Source of the DNA: Hyphomonas sp. | GTDB taxonomy: Bacteria; Pseudomonadota; Alphaproteobacteria; Caulobacterales; Hyphomonadaceae | DNA length: 64,000 bases | Assembly (NCBI RefSeq): GCF_013823385.1 | Contig: NZ_PNMA01000017.1 | Span: 20,810 to 84,809 of the forward strand | Reading direction: 5' to 3' | Shown: piece by piece, positions 40,202-48,209 of the stretch | Layout: the number at the start of each line of letters is the position of its first letter | Numbering within the stretch: the stretch's first letter is position 1 | Made by a program: the position numbers and the translations under genes | Notes under the pieces: generated by a model | Database searches by the model: none | What the model was told of the DNA's origin: nothing | The model's input: only the letters and a program-made list of their open reading frames with translations

Positions 40202-41491
40202 ATGATGCGACAGAATATGACAGCGCGCTTCGTGGAAACCATCAAACCCAAGTCAGGCGAACGCCTCACCGTTACAGACTCAGTCGTCGAAGGGCTGGAG
40301 CTTCGGGTCGGCACGAACGGCTCAAAAATGTGGTCGCTGCGCTACCGGACAAAGGGCGGTAAGCGAAACAGACTTTCCCTTGGACGGTATCCCGCCCTCA
40401 CACTCGCCGAAGCGCGGGACCGGGCCATCCAGGCGCTCGCGGCTGCTGTCAGTGGCGGTGATCCGGCAGCCGTCAGGAAGACCGAGAAAGCGGAGGCAAT
40501 CGCGGCAGAACGCACTGTCGAGGATCTCGCTACAGCGTTCTTTGCCTCGCCCGAAGCCGCCCAGCGCACAAAGCAGACAAACATCATGGAATCGGGGGTC
40601 TGGCGAAACCACCTCGCTCCGAAACTGGCAAAACGTCCATTGCAGGAACTGAAACGCGGCGAAGTGCGCGCCTGTATCCGGGAGGTCGCCGAAGCCTCCG
40701 GGAACAGGACAGCAAATTATACCCATGCTGTCCTGCGACGGATCTATAATTTTGGCATCCGGGAAGAATGGGTCGAGATGAACCCGGCTCAGTTTCCCCA
40801 GCTCTATCAACACAGGTCCCGCGACCGCGTCCTGAGTGAAGCTGAAATCCGGCTATTCTGGCAGACCTGGTCGGTGGCAAAGACCGGCGGGAAGCTGGGC
40901 GTGTCCGAACCCATCGCGATCGCCCTCCAGCTCTGCCTGGCAACGCTGCAGCGGGCGGGCGAAATCATCGGCATGCACACGGATGAACTGGACTGGACCA
41001 CCCGGTCCTGGGTGATTGCGTCGGAGCGGTCGAAGAACCGGAGGTCCCATCATGTGCCCCTCTCTCCTCTCAGCCAGCAGCTGATCCGGCGAGCGCTGTC
41101 GCTCGCCACAGCGACCGAAGTTCCAAAAGATATCGATAAACCCCTGCCGCGGCTCGTCGCCGATTACCGGGGCCACGTCTTCCCGGCGATCCATGGCAAC
41201 GGGCCGGTAGATCGTCACGTCGTCACGCGTGCCATGAGCCGGATCCGTGAGAAGCTGAACATCGACAATGCAACCGCCCATGACCTGCGCCGCACAGGCG
41301 CAAGCATGATGGCGTCCGAGCGGTGCGGCGTGCGCGGAGAAGTGATCGCCCGCATCCTCAACCACACACCGCTCGGCTCACCGGTCACGCAGATCTATAA
41401 CCGGTATGACTATGCGGCGGAGAAACGCGCCGCGCTCGAACTCTGGGCTGAAACCCTGCTGAAGATAAGCAGTGTGGCGCAGTCAAAATAG
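40202..41491 (+). CDS. int: Tyrosine recombinase, P4-type integrase
   Basis: 429 residues. The N-terminal arm-binding DUF4102 domain reads RFVETIKPKSGERLTVTD and SLRYRTKGGKRNRLSLGRYP; a SAM-like core-binding domain covers about 105-190. Catalytic residues: R251 (in ATLQRAGEI), H360 and R363 (HDLRRTG), H388 (LNH) and Y399 (QIYNRYDY). GGAGGAATATG sets the start, 66 codons after the ORF opens. P4-type integrases insert elements, often at tRNA 3' ends, but no tRNA is seen near either end here. All catalytic residues are intact, so it could be active. Confidence 0.94.
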   Translation: MMRQNMTARFVETIKPKSGERLTVTDSVVEGLELRVGTNGSKMWSLRYRTKGGKRNRLSLGRYPALTLAEARDRAIQALAAAVSGGDPAAVRKTEKAEAIAAERTVEDLATAFFASPEAAQRTKQTNIMESGVWRNHLAPKLAKRPLQELKRGEVRACIREVAEASGNRTANYTHAVLRRIYNFGIREEWVEMNPAQFPQLYQHRSRDRVLSEAEIRLFWQTWSVAKTGGKLGVSEPIAIALQLCLATLQRAGEIIGMHTDELDWTTRSWVIASERSKNRRSHHVPLSPLSQQLIRRALSLATATEVPKDIDKPLPRLVADYRGHVFPAIHGNGPVDRHVVTRAMSRIREKLNIDNATAHDLRRTGASMMASERCGVRGEVIARILNHTPLGSPVTQIYNRYDYAAEKRAALELWAETLLKISSVAQSK

Positions 41492-41614
41492 CAAATAAAC
41501 TGAATGACATCTCAGCCTCGTCCGATGCGGCTAAAGATACACCCCCCACGGCTTCTTGCGGGGATGCGCTTTTCCAGCGCGATCACTAGAAACGTTGTAC
41601 GATTCTGCAACGGC

Positions 41615-42436
41615 CTAATCGAGAAGCTTGTCTTTCAGGGCGCTCACATCTATTTCATCTAAACCGTACACGGTCTTTACAAATGATTCGATGGTCCCGT
41701 GCTGTCCTTCCAGCTCGGAGAACGTTGCCCTTATATAGTCGGGATGGGACATGAGAAGCGGCTCAACCACCTCCTCAGCGAGCTCGCGCAACATACTTTG
41801 CCCGTGCAGCCCGGAGGGGGTCTTGTCGTCGAGGCCAAGCTCCTTTCGGTAATCCACGATCCGGGCCGACAGCGCGTAATCTTCGATGACGAGAGGCTCG
41901 GGGACACCCAACAGAGACAGGATGATGGCAGCCAGGACCCCGGTTCTGTCTTTTCCGGCGGCGCAATGAAACAGAAGCGGAAACTCTCCTTCAGCCAGGC
42001 ATCGCAAGACTGATGCATAAGCCTCAGCATGATCGTAGGGCAGGCGCCTGTAAAGTTTTAGCATTAAATCGGTCACGGCTTCCGGCCGCAGGTCAGGGTC
42101 TGTAAACGTGGCGGCCATCGCATCCAGGTTGCCATTGTCGCCCGACTGGAAGCCGGCCTGCCTGACAGGGTTGCCGACCCAGACAGTGGGTAAGGCGTTG
42201 CGTTCCTCCGGGGTTCGCAAGTCAAACACGCCTTTCAGCTCCAATCTGTCGATTTTGCGATAGTCAGACTGCGTCAGCTTATTCAGCCCTGCAGAACGGA
42301 AAATCTGATATCTCCTAACGGATTTTCCGCAGACGGTAGGATATCCACCAAGATCACGGAAGTTCTGCGCTCCCTGCAGTTTCAGGACGCGGCTGGGAAC
42401 ACTTCCTGCGTAGGGTTTGAATGTACGTATCCACAT
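41615..42436 (-). CDS. Tyrosine phosphatase-like protein (Y_phosphatase3 type)
   Basis: 273 residues. Signature loop FHCAAGKDRTG with nucleophile C158 and R164; NFRDLGGYPT near the N-terminus and LKGVFDLRTPEER are the other family marks (PF13350). Members dephosphorylate phosphotyrosine, phosphoinositides or small phosphorylated molecules. It ends a run of minus-strand genes that includes a kinase-like phosphotransferase, so a small-molecule phosphate substrate within the same pathway is a fair guess. The start at 42436 has no strong ribosome site; an internal Met is possible. Confidence 0.88.
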   Translation of the reverse strand: MWIRTFKPYAGSVPSRVLKLQGAQNFRDLGGYPTVCGKSVRRYQIFRSAGLNKLTQSDYRKIDRLELKGVFDLRTPEERNALPTVWVGNPVRQAGFQSGDNGNLDAMAATFTDPDLRPEAVTDLMLKLYRRLPYDHAEAYASVLRCLAEGEFPLLFHCAAGKDRTGVLAAIILSLLGVPEPLVIEDYALSARIVDYRKELGLDDKTPSGLHGQSMLRELAEEVVEPLLMSHPDYIRATFSELEGQHGTIESFVKTVYGLDEIDVSALKDKLLD

Positions 42437-42565
42437 ATCCGCCTTCTATCCGATTTTATCGCATGCTTGGGCCCACCGGAATTCATTGCCGCGCCCCCGC
42501 CGACAGAGATCAGCGGATTGCTGACGCTGGTAGAGTTTGCGAAACAAGACCGCGACGTCGCGTTC

Positions 42566-43642
42566 TCATGAACTCATGATGCGCTGGGCCATGTCCCAGT
42601 AAAATGCAGTCATGGCCTTGTACTGGGCGGCAATATCTCCAGGGAGATATCTCGACATGGACCCCATGCAGATCAGAATTTCATAAGCGGCGTGCACCTT
42701 ATAATAGCTCAGATCGCCGATCGGCTTTCCACCGACATCCGCATACATTGAAAGCCAGTCTGCTTCTGTGGGCGGAGCGACCGGCAGACTTGCCGCATGC
42801 GGCCGATGTGGATCCATTGAGACAATCTGAATTGCCAGATCGAGCTCCGCCGCGCCGACCGAACTCAGCTCCCAGTCAAGCATCGCAGAGACACGATTGT
42901 TATGCAGCAGATAATTGCCGAGATTGGGGTCTCCATGCATGAGCACAGGCTGTCTGATAACCGGCGCATTTGTCAGCAGCCACTCATGGATCGGAAGCAA
43001 GCGCTCATAATCATCGGGCCTGGCCCAGTCCCAAGTCTTGCGCCACCAGTTAATGAATTTCTCCGGCGGCGACCCGCCATGGGCCTCTTTCGAAAAATCC
43101 GCCAGGCCGTAAGCGGCGTAGTCGAGACTGTGCACGGCTGCGAGATTGCGAAGAATGTCGAGATAAATTTCACGGCGCTCAGGCTGAGTTGCTTCCACAA
43201 GTGGACCACTGGTGAACAATGAGGTTGGAATGGGGGCGCCGGGTGCACACTCCATAAGGAACCCCGATACGCCGAGCATTTCACCGGACGCGTCCAGACC
43301 GTAGACGCGGGGTACCTTCACAGGCGCGTTCTGAAGTTTTTCAAGCAGTTTATACTCTGTATCAAGGTCGTACTTGTAGAATATCCGATTGTCCGTCTGG
43401 GGATCATACCTCAAAACGAGCTGCTTCTGTTCGGCTCTACCCCGTTTCAGTATCTCGGCGGAAAAAACCAGAATTCCGGAAGATGAACCCGATTTCGCGG
43501 CGCCGCCCCCTAGTTCACCCAGCCGAATATCAGCGGAAAAAACGTCTTCCAGAAATCCCTTCAGCCGGGTGGCGTCAATTTTTGCGTAGTTTCCCTTTGC
43601 GGCCGCAACGCTTTGATCCAGCGTATTCGATAAATCATTCAT
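42566..43642 (-). CDS. Phosphotransferase family protein (APH/ACAD10-like kinase), copy 1
   Basis: 358 residues with the aminoglycoside phosphotransferase fold: QKQLVLRYDP for the ATP-lysine strand, Brenner motif HGDPNLGN at 236-243 and the metal motif LDWE at 255-258. This subgroup usually sits in acyl-CoA or lipid catabolic clusters. Mammalian ACAD10/11 kinase domains phosphorylate 4-hydroxyacyl-CoA, which allows removal of the hydroxyl group; a like role is possible here but unproven. A second, clearly diverged copy is at 50809-51936. GGAGGAAGC gives a good ribosome site. Confidence 0.88.
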   Translation of the reverse strand: MNDLSNTLDQSVAAAKGNYAKIDATRLKGFLEDVFSADIRLGELGGGAAKSGSSSGILVFSAEILKRGRAEQKQLVLRYDPQTDNRIFYKYDLDTEYKLLEKLQNAPVKVPRVYGLDASGEMLGVSGFLMECAPGAPIPTSLFTSGPLVEATQPERREIYLDILRNLAAVHSLDYAAYGLADFSKEAHGGSPPEKFINWWRKTWDWARPDDYERLLPIHEWLLTNAPVIRQPVLMHGDPNLGNYLLHNNRVSAMLDWELSSVGAAELDLAIQIVSMDPHRPHAASLPVAPPTEADWLSMYADVGGKPIGDLSYYKVHAAYEILICMGSMSRYLPGDIAAQYKAMTAFYWDMAQRIMSS

Positions 43643-43722
43643 AGCTTCCTCCTGAAAAACCGCCGTGTCTGCGAACGGCTTCTGCTTTTAGTTCGCTGGT
43701 TTGAGAATTCGATCTGAGATCG

Positions 43723-44754
43723 CTATCGGATCCACCCCGGATCAAAGCTGCGCTTTGTCAATCCGTCTTCACAATTTGCAAACAGCGTATGAGACACCGC
43801 CGCTTCGCCCTGACGCGGATTATCGATCATGTTGAAGTCGCAGACGCCGGCACGCCCGTTCCAGCGCGGGATCGACAGGGCTTCAACACCAGCCGGAGAG
43901 GAACCCGGACCTCCGTTGTTGAGGTGTGTGGACGTCACCACCCCGTCGACCGTGTCGACATTGATGCGCAGGGTTTCGCCATTCTCCAGTTTCACAACAG
44001 ACCACCCGCCGATGACAGAGTAGCCGTCACACAGCGTGGAGCTCACGGTATGGAAATCCCGGATGGTCTGCCGCTCACCCAGGAGCATGACCCAGCCGAA
44101 CTTGTGCATTTCGCCGCCCTGATCGTGCATGCTTATGAGAGAGTAGGACATGTCCGGTCCGACGGTACCTGCATGCCATCTTGCGGACCGGAACACAGCA
44201 TGAGGCCGGGCGCCATATCCGTGGTCGCGATACGCAATGCCATTCTCGATATTGATGACCCGGTCACCAAACCGGATGCGGCCCTCGAGCCTGCCCGCGC
44301 TTTCAGGATGACCGGAGGTTCCGACGGTTTCTTTCACAGATCCAGAGACGCTCGACAGCTCCTTGCCGTGATTGGGGCCACCCACGAAGGACCAGTCCTG
44401 AGACGGGAACCAGTCATAAACCCGGAGATCAACATCAGCATCCTTGTCCCACGCTTCAAACCGGCAATACTTCATGTCAGGAATGGAATACTTCGCGGTG
44501 CCTGAGCTGGCCGTTGTTTCAGTCCGGTCCCCGGGCTGAAGCTTGCGATCCAGCAGATGGCGGCGAAAGCGGGTCCCGTCCGGAAGGGCCATACCCCAGT
44601 GGGTCTGAGTCGTGCCCTGATTCACATAGGCGCCCGTTCTCAGGAAACCGACGGCTCCGGATATGGGATCACGGAAGACAAGAACCCAAGACTCCTGCCA
44701 GTCAGGATGATCGCTCGGTTTATGCGGCAGATCTACTTCGGAATAGAGTGACAT
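43723..44754 (-). CDS. DUF7064/AttH-like protein, copy 1
   Basis: 343 residues, beta-rich, no signal peptide. QESWVLVFRDPISGAVGFLR, GNAIAYRDHGYG-like text (ENGIAYRDHGYGAR) and RSARWHAGTVG are the best recognised parts: a lipocalin-like double-barrel family related to AttH and carotenoid hydratase, common in steroid, terpene and lipid catabolic clusters of sphingomonads and mycobacteria. The biochemical role is unknown. A relative at 53225-54220 shares the same plan (QES...W, R-D-x-x-W/G, FSGTVGPELS). It lies between the P450 and phosphotransferase genes with short gaps, so is probably co-transcribed. Confidence 0.75.
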   Translation of the reverse strand: MSLYSEVDLPHKPSDHPDWQESWVLVFRDPISGAVGFLRTGAYVNQGTTQTHWGMALPDGTRFRRHLLDRKLQPGDRTETTASSGTAKYSIPDMKYCRFEAWDKDADVDLRVYDWFPSQDWSFVGGPNHGKELSSVSGSVKETVGTSGHPESAGRLEGRIRFGDRVINIENGIAYRDHGYGARPHAVFRSARWHAGTVGPDMSYSLISMHDQGGEMHKFGWVMLLGERQTIRDFHTVSSTLCDGYSVIGGWSVVKLENGETLRINVDTVDGVVTSTHLNNGGPGSSPAGVEALSIPRWNGRAGVCDFNMIDNPRQGEAAVSHTLFANCEDGLTKRSFDPGWIR

Positions 44755-44799
44755 AGGCCCTCCCCTTGATTTTGTTATCTCAGGCTACTGATTTCTGTA

Positions 44800-46092
44800 T
44801 CAGGCCGGCTTGAATCGGATTGGCAGCTTCTTGGGACCACTGATAAAATTCGACTGCGTCCATTTCGGAGGCCCCGCAAGCTCTATCGATCGGATACGCG
44901 GAAGCAGTTCCTCAAACAGTATCCGCATTTCAAGCCGCGCCAGGTGCTGGCCCAGGCAGACATGTGGACCATAGCCAAACGATAGCTGCCGGTTAGGGGA
45001 ACGATCAATGCGGAAGTGATCCGGATCGTCGAACACGGCCTCATCCCGATTGGCCGACATGTAAGACAGCATTACCCAATCGCCCGCCCCGATCCTCTTG
45101 CCGCTGATCGTGTAATCAGACACCGCCGTACGCATGAAATGTTTCACCGGGGTCGTCCAGCGGATGGCTTCCTCCACGAGACCGGGAATGAGGGACGGAT
45201 CGGACTTGACCGCCCGCAACTGATCGGGCGCCTCCGCCAGGGACCAGATACCCCCGGCAGTGGACGCAGACGTGGTGTCATGGCCCGCAGTGGCGACCAG
45301 GACGTAGTAGCTGTTGGCCTCATGTTTTGAGATCGGCTTTCCGTTGATCATCGCATTGGCAATGACCGATGCCACGTCGTCCCGTGGCGCCTGCCTGCGA
45401 AGCTCTGTCAACTGATCGAAATAGGCATAGAAATCCCTGAGCACGGAATCGAACACTGTCAGGGCCGTGGCAGGATCTGCCATGGCTCCAGCATCCCTGC
45501 TCTTTTCGGGGTCACGCGCTCCAAACAATTGCTGGGTCAGCGCCAGCATCATCCCCTCATCCTTTTCCGGGACACCGAGGATCTCCATGATCACATGCAG
45601 CGGATAGTGCAGCGCCACATCATCGACAAAGTCACACGCACCCTCCCGCTCGAGCATTCTATCAACCGCCTGGCGGGCAATTTCCCGGATGCGCCCTTCA
45701 AGTTTCCTCAGGCTGCCGGCAACAAACCAGGCCTGTGTCAGCATCCGGTAGGTCCGGTGTTCGCTGCCATCCATGTTCACGACGGACCGCGTCAGATGAG
45801 GCGAGCCCTGTTTAGCTTCGATTGCCTCTCTCATATCACGGGGAACAAGAACCGTGGACCGGTCTTCATTGCGGAATATGTCCGCCTGCCGCTCGATCTC
45901 AAGGATGTCCGCATGCCTCGTGATCAGCCAGAAAGGGTCAAATCCGGGTGCCTCCACTTTGCGCACAGGATCGTGCGACCTCGCCCATGCCAAAGCCTTA
46001 TGGATTGGCTCGGGCTCAGCAAAGCTGCGGGGATCGGTAAGCAGGCGAGGCAGGCCGGACTCGGATTCTGCTGACAGAGAGGAATGGGTCAT
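44800..46092 (-). CDS. Cytochrome P450
   Basis: 430 residues, soluble bacterial class I. The I-helix oxygen motif is AGHDTT (269-274), the K-helix ExxR lies in EEAIR (307-311), and the heme loop is FGYGPHVCLG with the thiolate C379. The start at 46092 follows GAGGGTGTT; a 52-residue frame extension upstream is not supported. The sequence resembles P450s acting on terpenes or steroid side chains (CYP108/111/125-like flavour), by eye only. No ferredoxin or reductase is encoded nearby, so redox partners must come from elsewhere. Probably hydroxylates the substrate imported by the nearby TonB receptor. Confidence 0.95.
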   Translation of the reverse strand: MTHSSLSAESESGLPRLLTDPRSFAEPEPIHKALAWARSHDPVRKVEAPGFDPFWLITRHADILEIERQADIFRNEDRSTVLVPRDMREAIEAKQGSPHLTRSVVNMDGSEHRTYRMLTQAWFVAGSLRKLEGRIREIARQAVDRMLEREGACDFVDDVALHYPLHVIMEILGVPEKDEGMMLALTQQLFGARDPEKSRDAGAMADPATALTVFDSVLRDFYAYFDQLTELRRQAPRDDVASVIANAMINGKPISKHEANSYYVLVATAGHDTTSASTAGGIWSLAEAPDQLRAVKSDPSLIPGLVEEAIRWTTPVKHFMRTAVSDYTISGKRIGAGDWVMLSYMSANRDEAVFDDPDHFRIDRSPNRQLSFGYGPHVCLGQHLARLEMRILFEELLPRIRSIELAGPPKWTQSNFISGPKKLPIRFKPA

Positions 46093-46192
46093 AACACCCT
46101 CAAGAAAGTACACATCACAAGCGAACCATTCGGAGGCGCTTGATCCCTGACGAGCGTTCCGCCCTTCAGGGATCTTGCATCCGCACGGGGGG

Positions 46193-47956
46193 CTACTCGG
46201 CAGCCAGGACAAACGGGACTGAAAGTCTCCGGTCAATTTCGGGGCCACTGACCCCGATCATTTGTCCGGGGACAGCGCCAGTGCAGTTTGTACCATCCGT
46301 GAACGTAACCTCTCCATTGACGATGACAAACTCAATACCCTCGGGCTTGCAGACACGGCGCCACTCCCCTCCGGGAAGGTCATTCGCAATCTCATACTCA
46401 AGGCGCTTGTAACCCAGCTTGTCGAAATCATAGATCAGGATATCGGCCGCAGATCCTTCGACGAGCGTACCACGATTTGTCAGATTAAAGACTGTCGCCG
46501 GAAGGCCGCTAAGCTTGTAATGCATCTCCTCAAGGCTCATCTGCCCGCTTTCACGGACCATCCACATGATCATGTCGGTGGAGAAATGCCCCCCCGACCA
46601 GAACTTGACGTGAGCGCCGCCGTCCGACGTGCCCGGAATTGTCCGGGGATGCCGGAGAACCTTAGCGACTTTCGCGGTATCCGAACTCAGGGCGTCCGGC
46701 AGCAGGAAGTCGGACGCAGCGTCGGTATCTGCAACAATGTCCATAAAGAGATCAGTCACGCTGTCCCGACCTAGGGCCTGGGCGATTTCGTTTACTGTGC
46801 TGCCTTCAAAACGGGCCCAAGGCTCCACACCGTGCGCCTTATTGAGTTTATAGGTTTCCAAAGGTCCCCCTGCAGCGGCAAGATGCACCGGGTCGTAGGC
46901 TTCACGCAGCCGGCGGCGGAAATCAGGATCCCGGGCCTTTGCCACTTTTGCGGCCTGATCACCAGCAAAGGTGAACTCCCGGAAAACCGGCATGATGTTC
47001 CAGATATCCCAGTCCATGGGTTTGAATTCATTCCAGCCGCGCATCGTGAGCGTCATGGAATAGACTTCAAGCCCCTCTGCCTCTGCCCGGTCGAGCATAT
47101 CGAGCATTTCTTCATGATAGGTCGGGATGTAGTCATTCACGAGCGTCACATTATGGATTACGGGACGGCCCGAACGGCGCGCCACTTCGAGCCCGACTTC
47201 GCTGAACCGGGCGCCGGGCGAATCTACGAGTGCCTGGACCACGCCCTCGCCCCGTTCCCGGAGAACATCGGCCAGGGCATACAGGTCCTCCAGATGCATG
47301 ATATCTGTCGGCATCGGCTGCCCGTCACAGTCGATGTGGGTGTTATTGTTGCCCTGGTAGGAAAAACCAAAGCCGATAGCCCCCATGTCCATGGCCTTGT
47401 GAAGCTCGGCTTTCATGACCTCACGCTCCTCAGCCGTGGCCGGACGCGATTTGGCTGCCTCCAGCCCCATTACATAGATAAGCAGCGGATTGAGCGGCAC
47501 CATGTTGAGGACGTTAACACCCAACGGCGTGCGCTTGAGATGCTCGAGCCATTCAGGATAGGTGACCCAGTCCCACTCCAGCGCCGCCTTGAGGGATTTA
47601 TAAGGAACCTGCTCAGTCGTCTCCATCTGCTGCATATACCTGTCCCGGTGCTCGGGACGACAGGGGGCAAGACCAAATCCGCAATTGCCGACGGCAATCG
47701 TGGTCGTACCATGCCAGCCGGAGTTCGTGACATAGGGATCCCAGTGCAGCTGGGCATCATAGTGCGTATGCGTATCGATAACGCCTGCCGCAACAATCTT
47801 TCCGGACGCATCAATTGTGCGCGTCCCCTCCCCTTCAACCGCCGGTCCGATCGCGGCGATAACCCCCCCGGAAATGGCGATGTCCCCGATGAATGCCGGC
47901 CGGCCTGACCCGTCGACAATTTTGCCACCCCTGATCACTGTATCAAATTTTGCCAC
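46193..47956 (-). CDS. Amidohydrolase family protein (D-aminoacylase-like)
   Basis: 587 residues. FDTVIRGGKIVDGSGRPAF starts the small beta-sandwich; VIDTHTHYDAQLHWDP carries the metal His pair H63 and H65; SDGGAHVKFWSGGHF gives the late Asp of the TIM barrel; GRPVIHNVTL is a further metal-side segment. The subgroup acts on N-acyl amino acids, hydantoin-like rings or, in lipid clusters, on unknown amides or lactones. It lies 100 bases upstream of the P450 on the same strand and has a TTTGCATTAT word before it. Confidence 0.88.
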   Translation of the reverse strand: MAKFDTVIRGGKIVDGSGRPAFIGDIAISGGVIAAIGPAVEGEGTRTIDASGKIVAAGVIDTHTHYDAQLHWDPYVTNSGWHGTTTIAVGNCGFGLAPCRPEHRDRYMQQMETTEQVPYKSLKAALEWDWVTYPEWLEHLKRTPLGVNVLNMVPLNPLLIYVMGLEAAKSRPATAEEREVMKAELHKAMDMGAIGFGFSYQGNNNTHIDCDGQPMPTDIMHLEDLYALADVLRERGEGVVQALVDSPGARFSEVGLEVARRSGRPVIHNVTLVNDYIPTYHEEMLDMLDRAEAEGLEVYSMTLTMRGWNEFKPMDWDIWNIMPVFREFTFAGDQAAKVAKARDPDFRRRLREAYDPVHLAAAGGPLETYKLNKAHGVEPWARFEGSTVNEIAQALGRDSVTDLFMDIVADTDAASDFLLPDALSSDTAKVAKVLRHPRTIPGTSDGGAHVKFWSGGHFSTDMIMWMVRESGQMSLEEMHYKLSGLPATVFNLTNRGTLVEGSAADILIYDFDKLGYKRLEYEIANDLPGGEWRRVCKPEGIEFVIVNGEVTFTDGTNCTGAVPGQMIGVSGPEIDRRLSVPFVLAAE

Positions 47957-48013
47957 TTTAGCCTCCCGAGAGAAGAGTGAATTGCGTTTTGCTTTACTTT
48001 AACAGCCTACAAA

Positions 48014-48023
48014 TTTGCATTAT
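48014..48023 (-). promoter_or_regulatory. TTTGCATTAT word upstream of the amidohydrolase gene
   Basis: One of three TTYGCATTAT occurrences in the catabolic region, all in intergenic AT-rich promoter DNA (others at 51956 and 54300). Candidate operator; it may bind one of the Lrp-type regulators. Confidence 0.4.
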
Positions 48024-48132
48024 GCTTTTTTTCTAACTCTTGTCAAATGTTTGCGAACTTTTATCTGGTGTAAATTTAGCAGATCCACCTCCAAAAATAT
48101 CGCCCGCTGGACAGACGCGGTTGTCACCGAGG

Positions 48133-48169
48133 AAAAAAATACTCCCGGCGGAGCTTCCTCCGCCGGGAG
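48133..48169 (-). terminator. Intrinsic terminator of the TonB receptor gene
   Basis: Perfect 12-bp stem CTCCCGGCGGAG/CTCCGCCGGGAG with a CTTC loop. On the minus strand it is followed by a U-rich tract of about seven residues (A-run at 48133-48139). Confidence 0.92.
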
Positions 48170-48209
48170 AGTTGGCTGGCGCGGCGAAGCGCTTACCAGG
48201 AGGAATAAA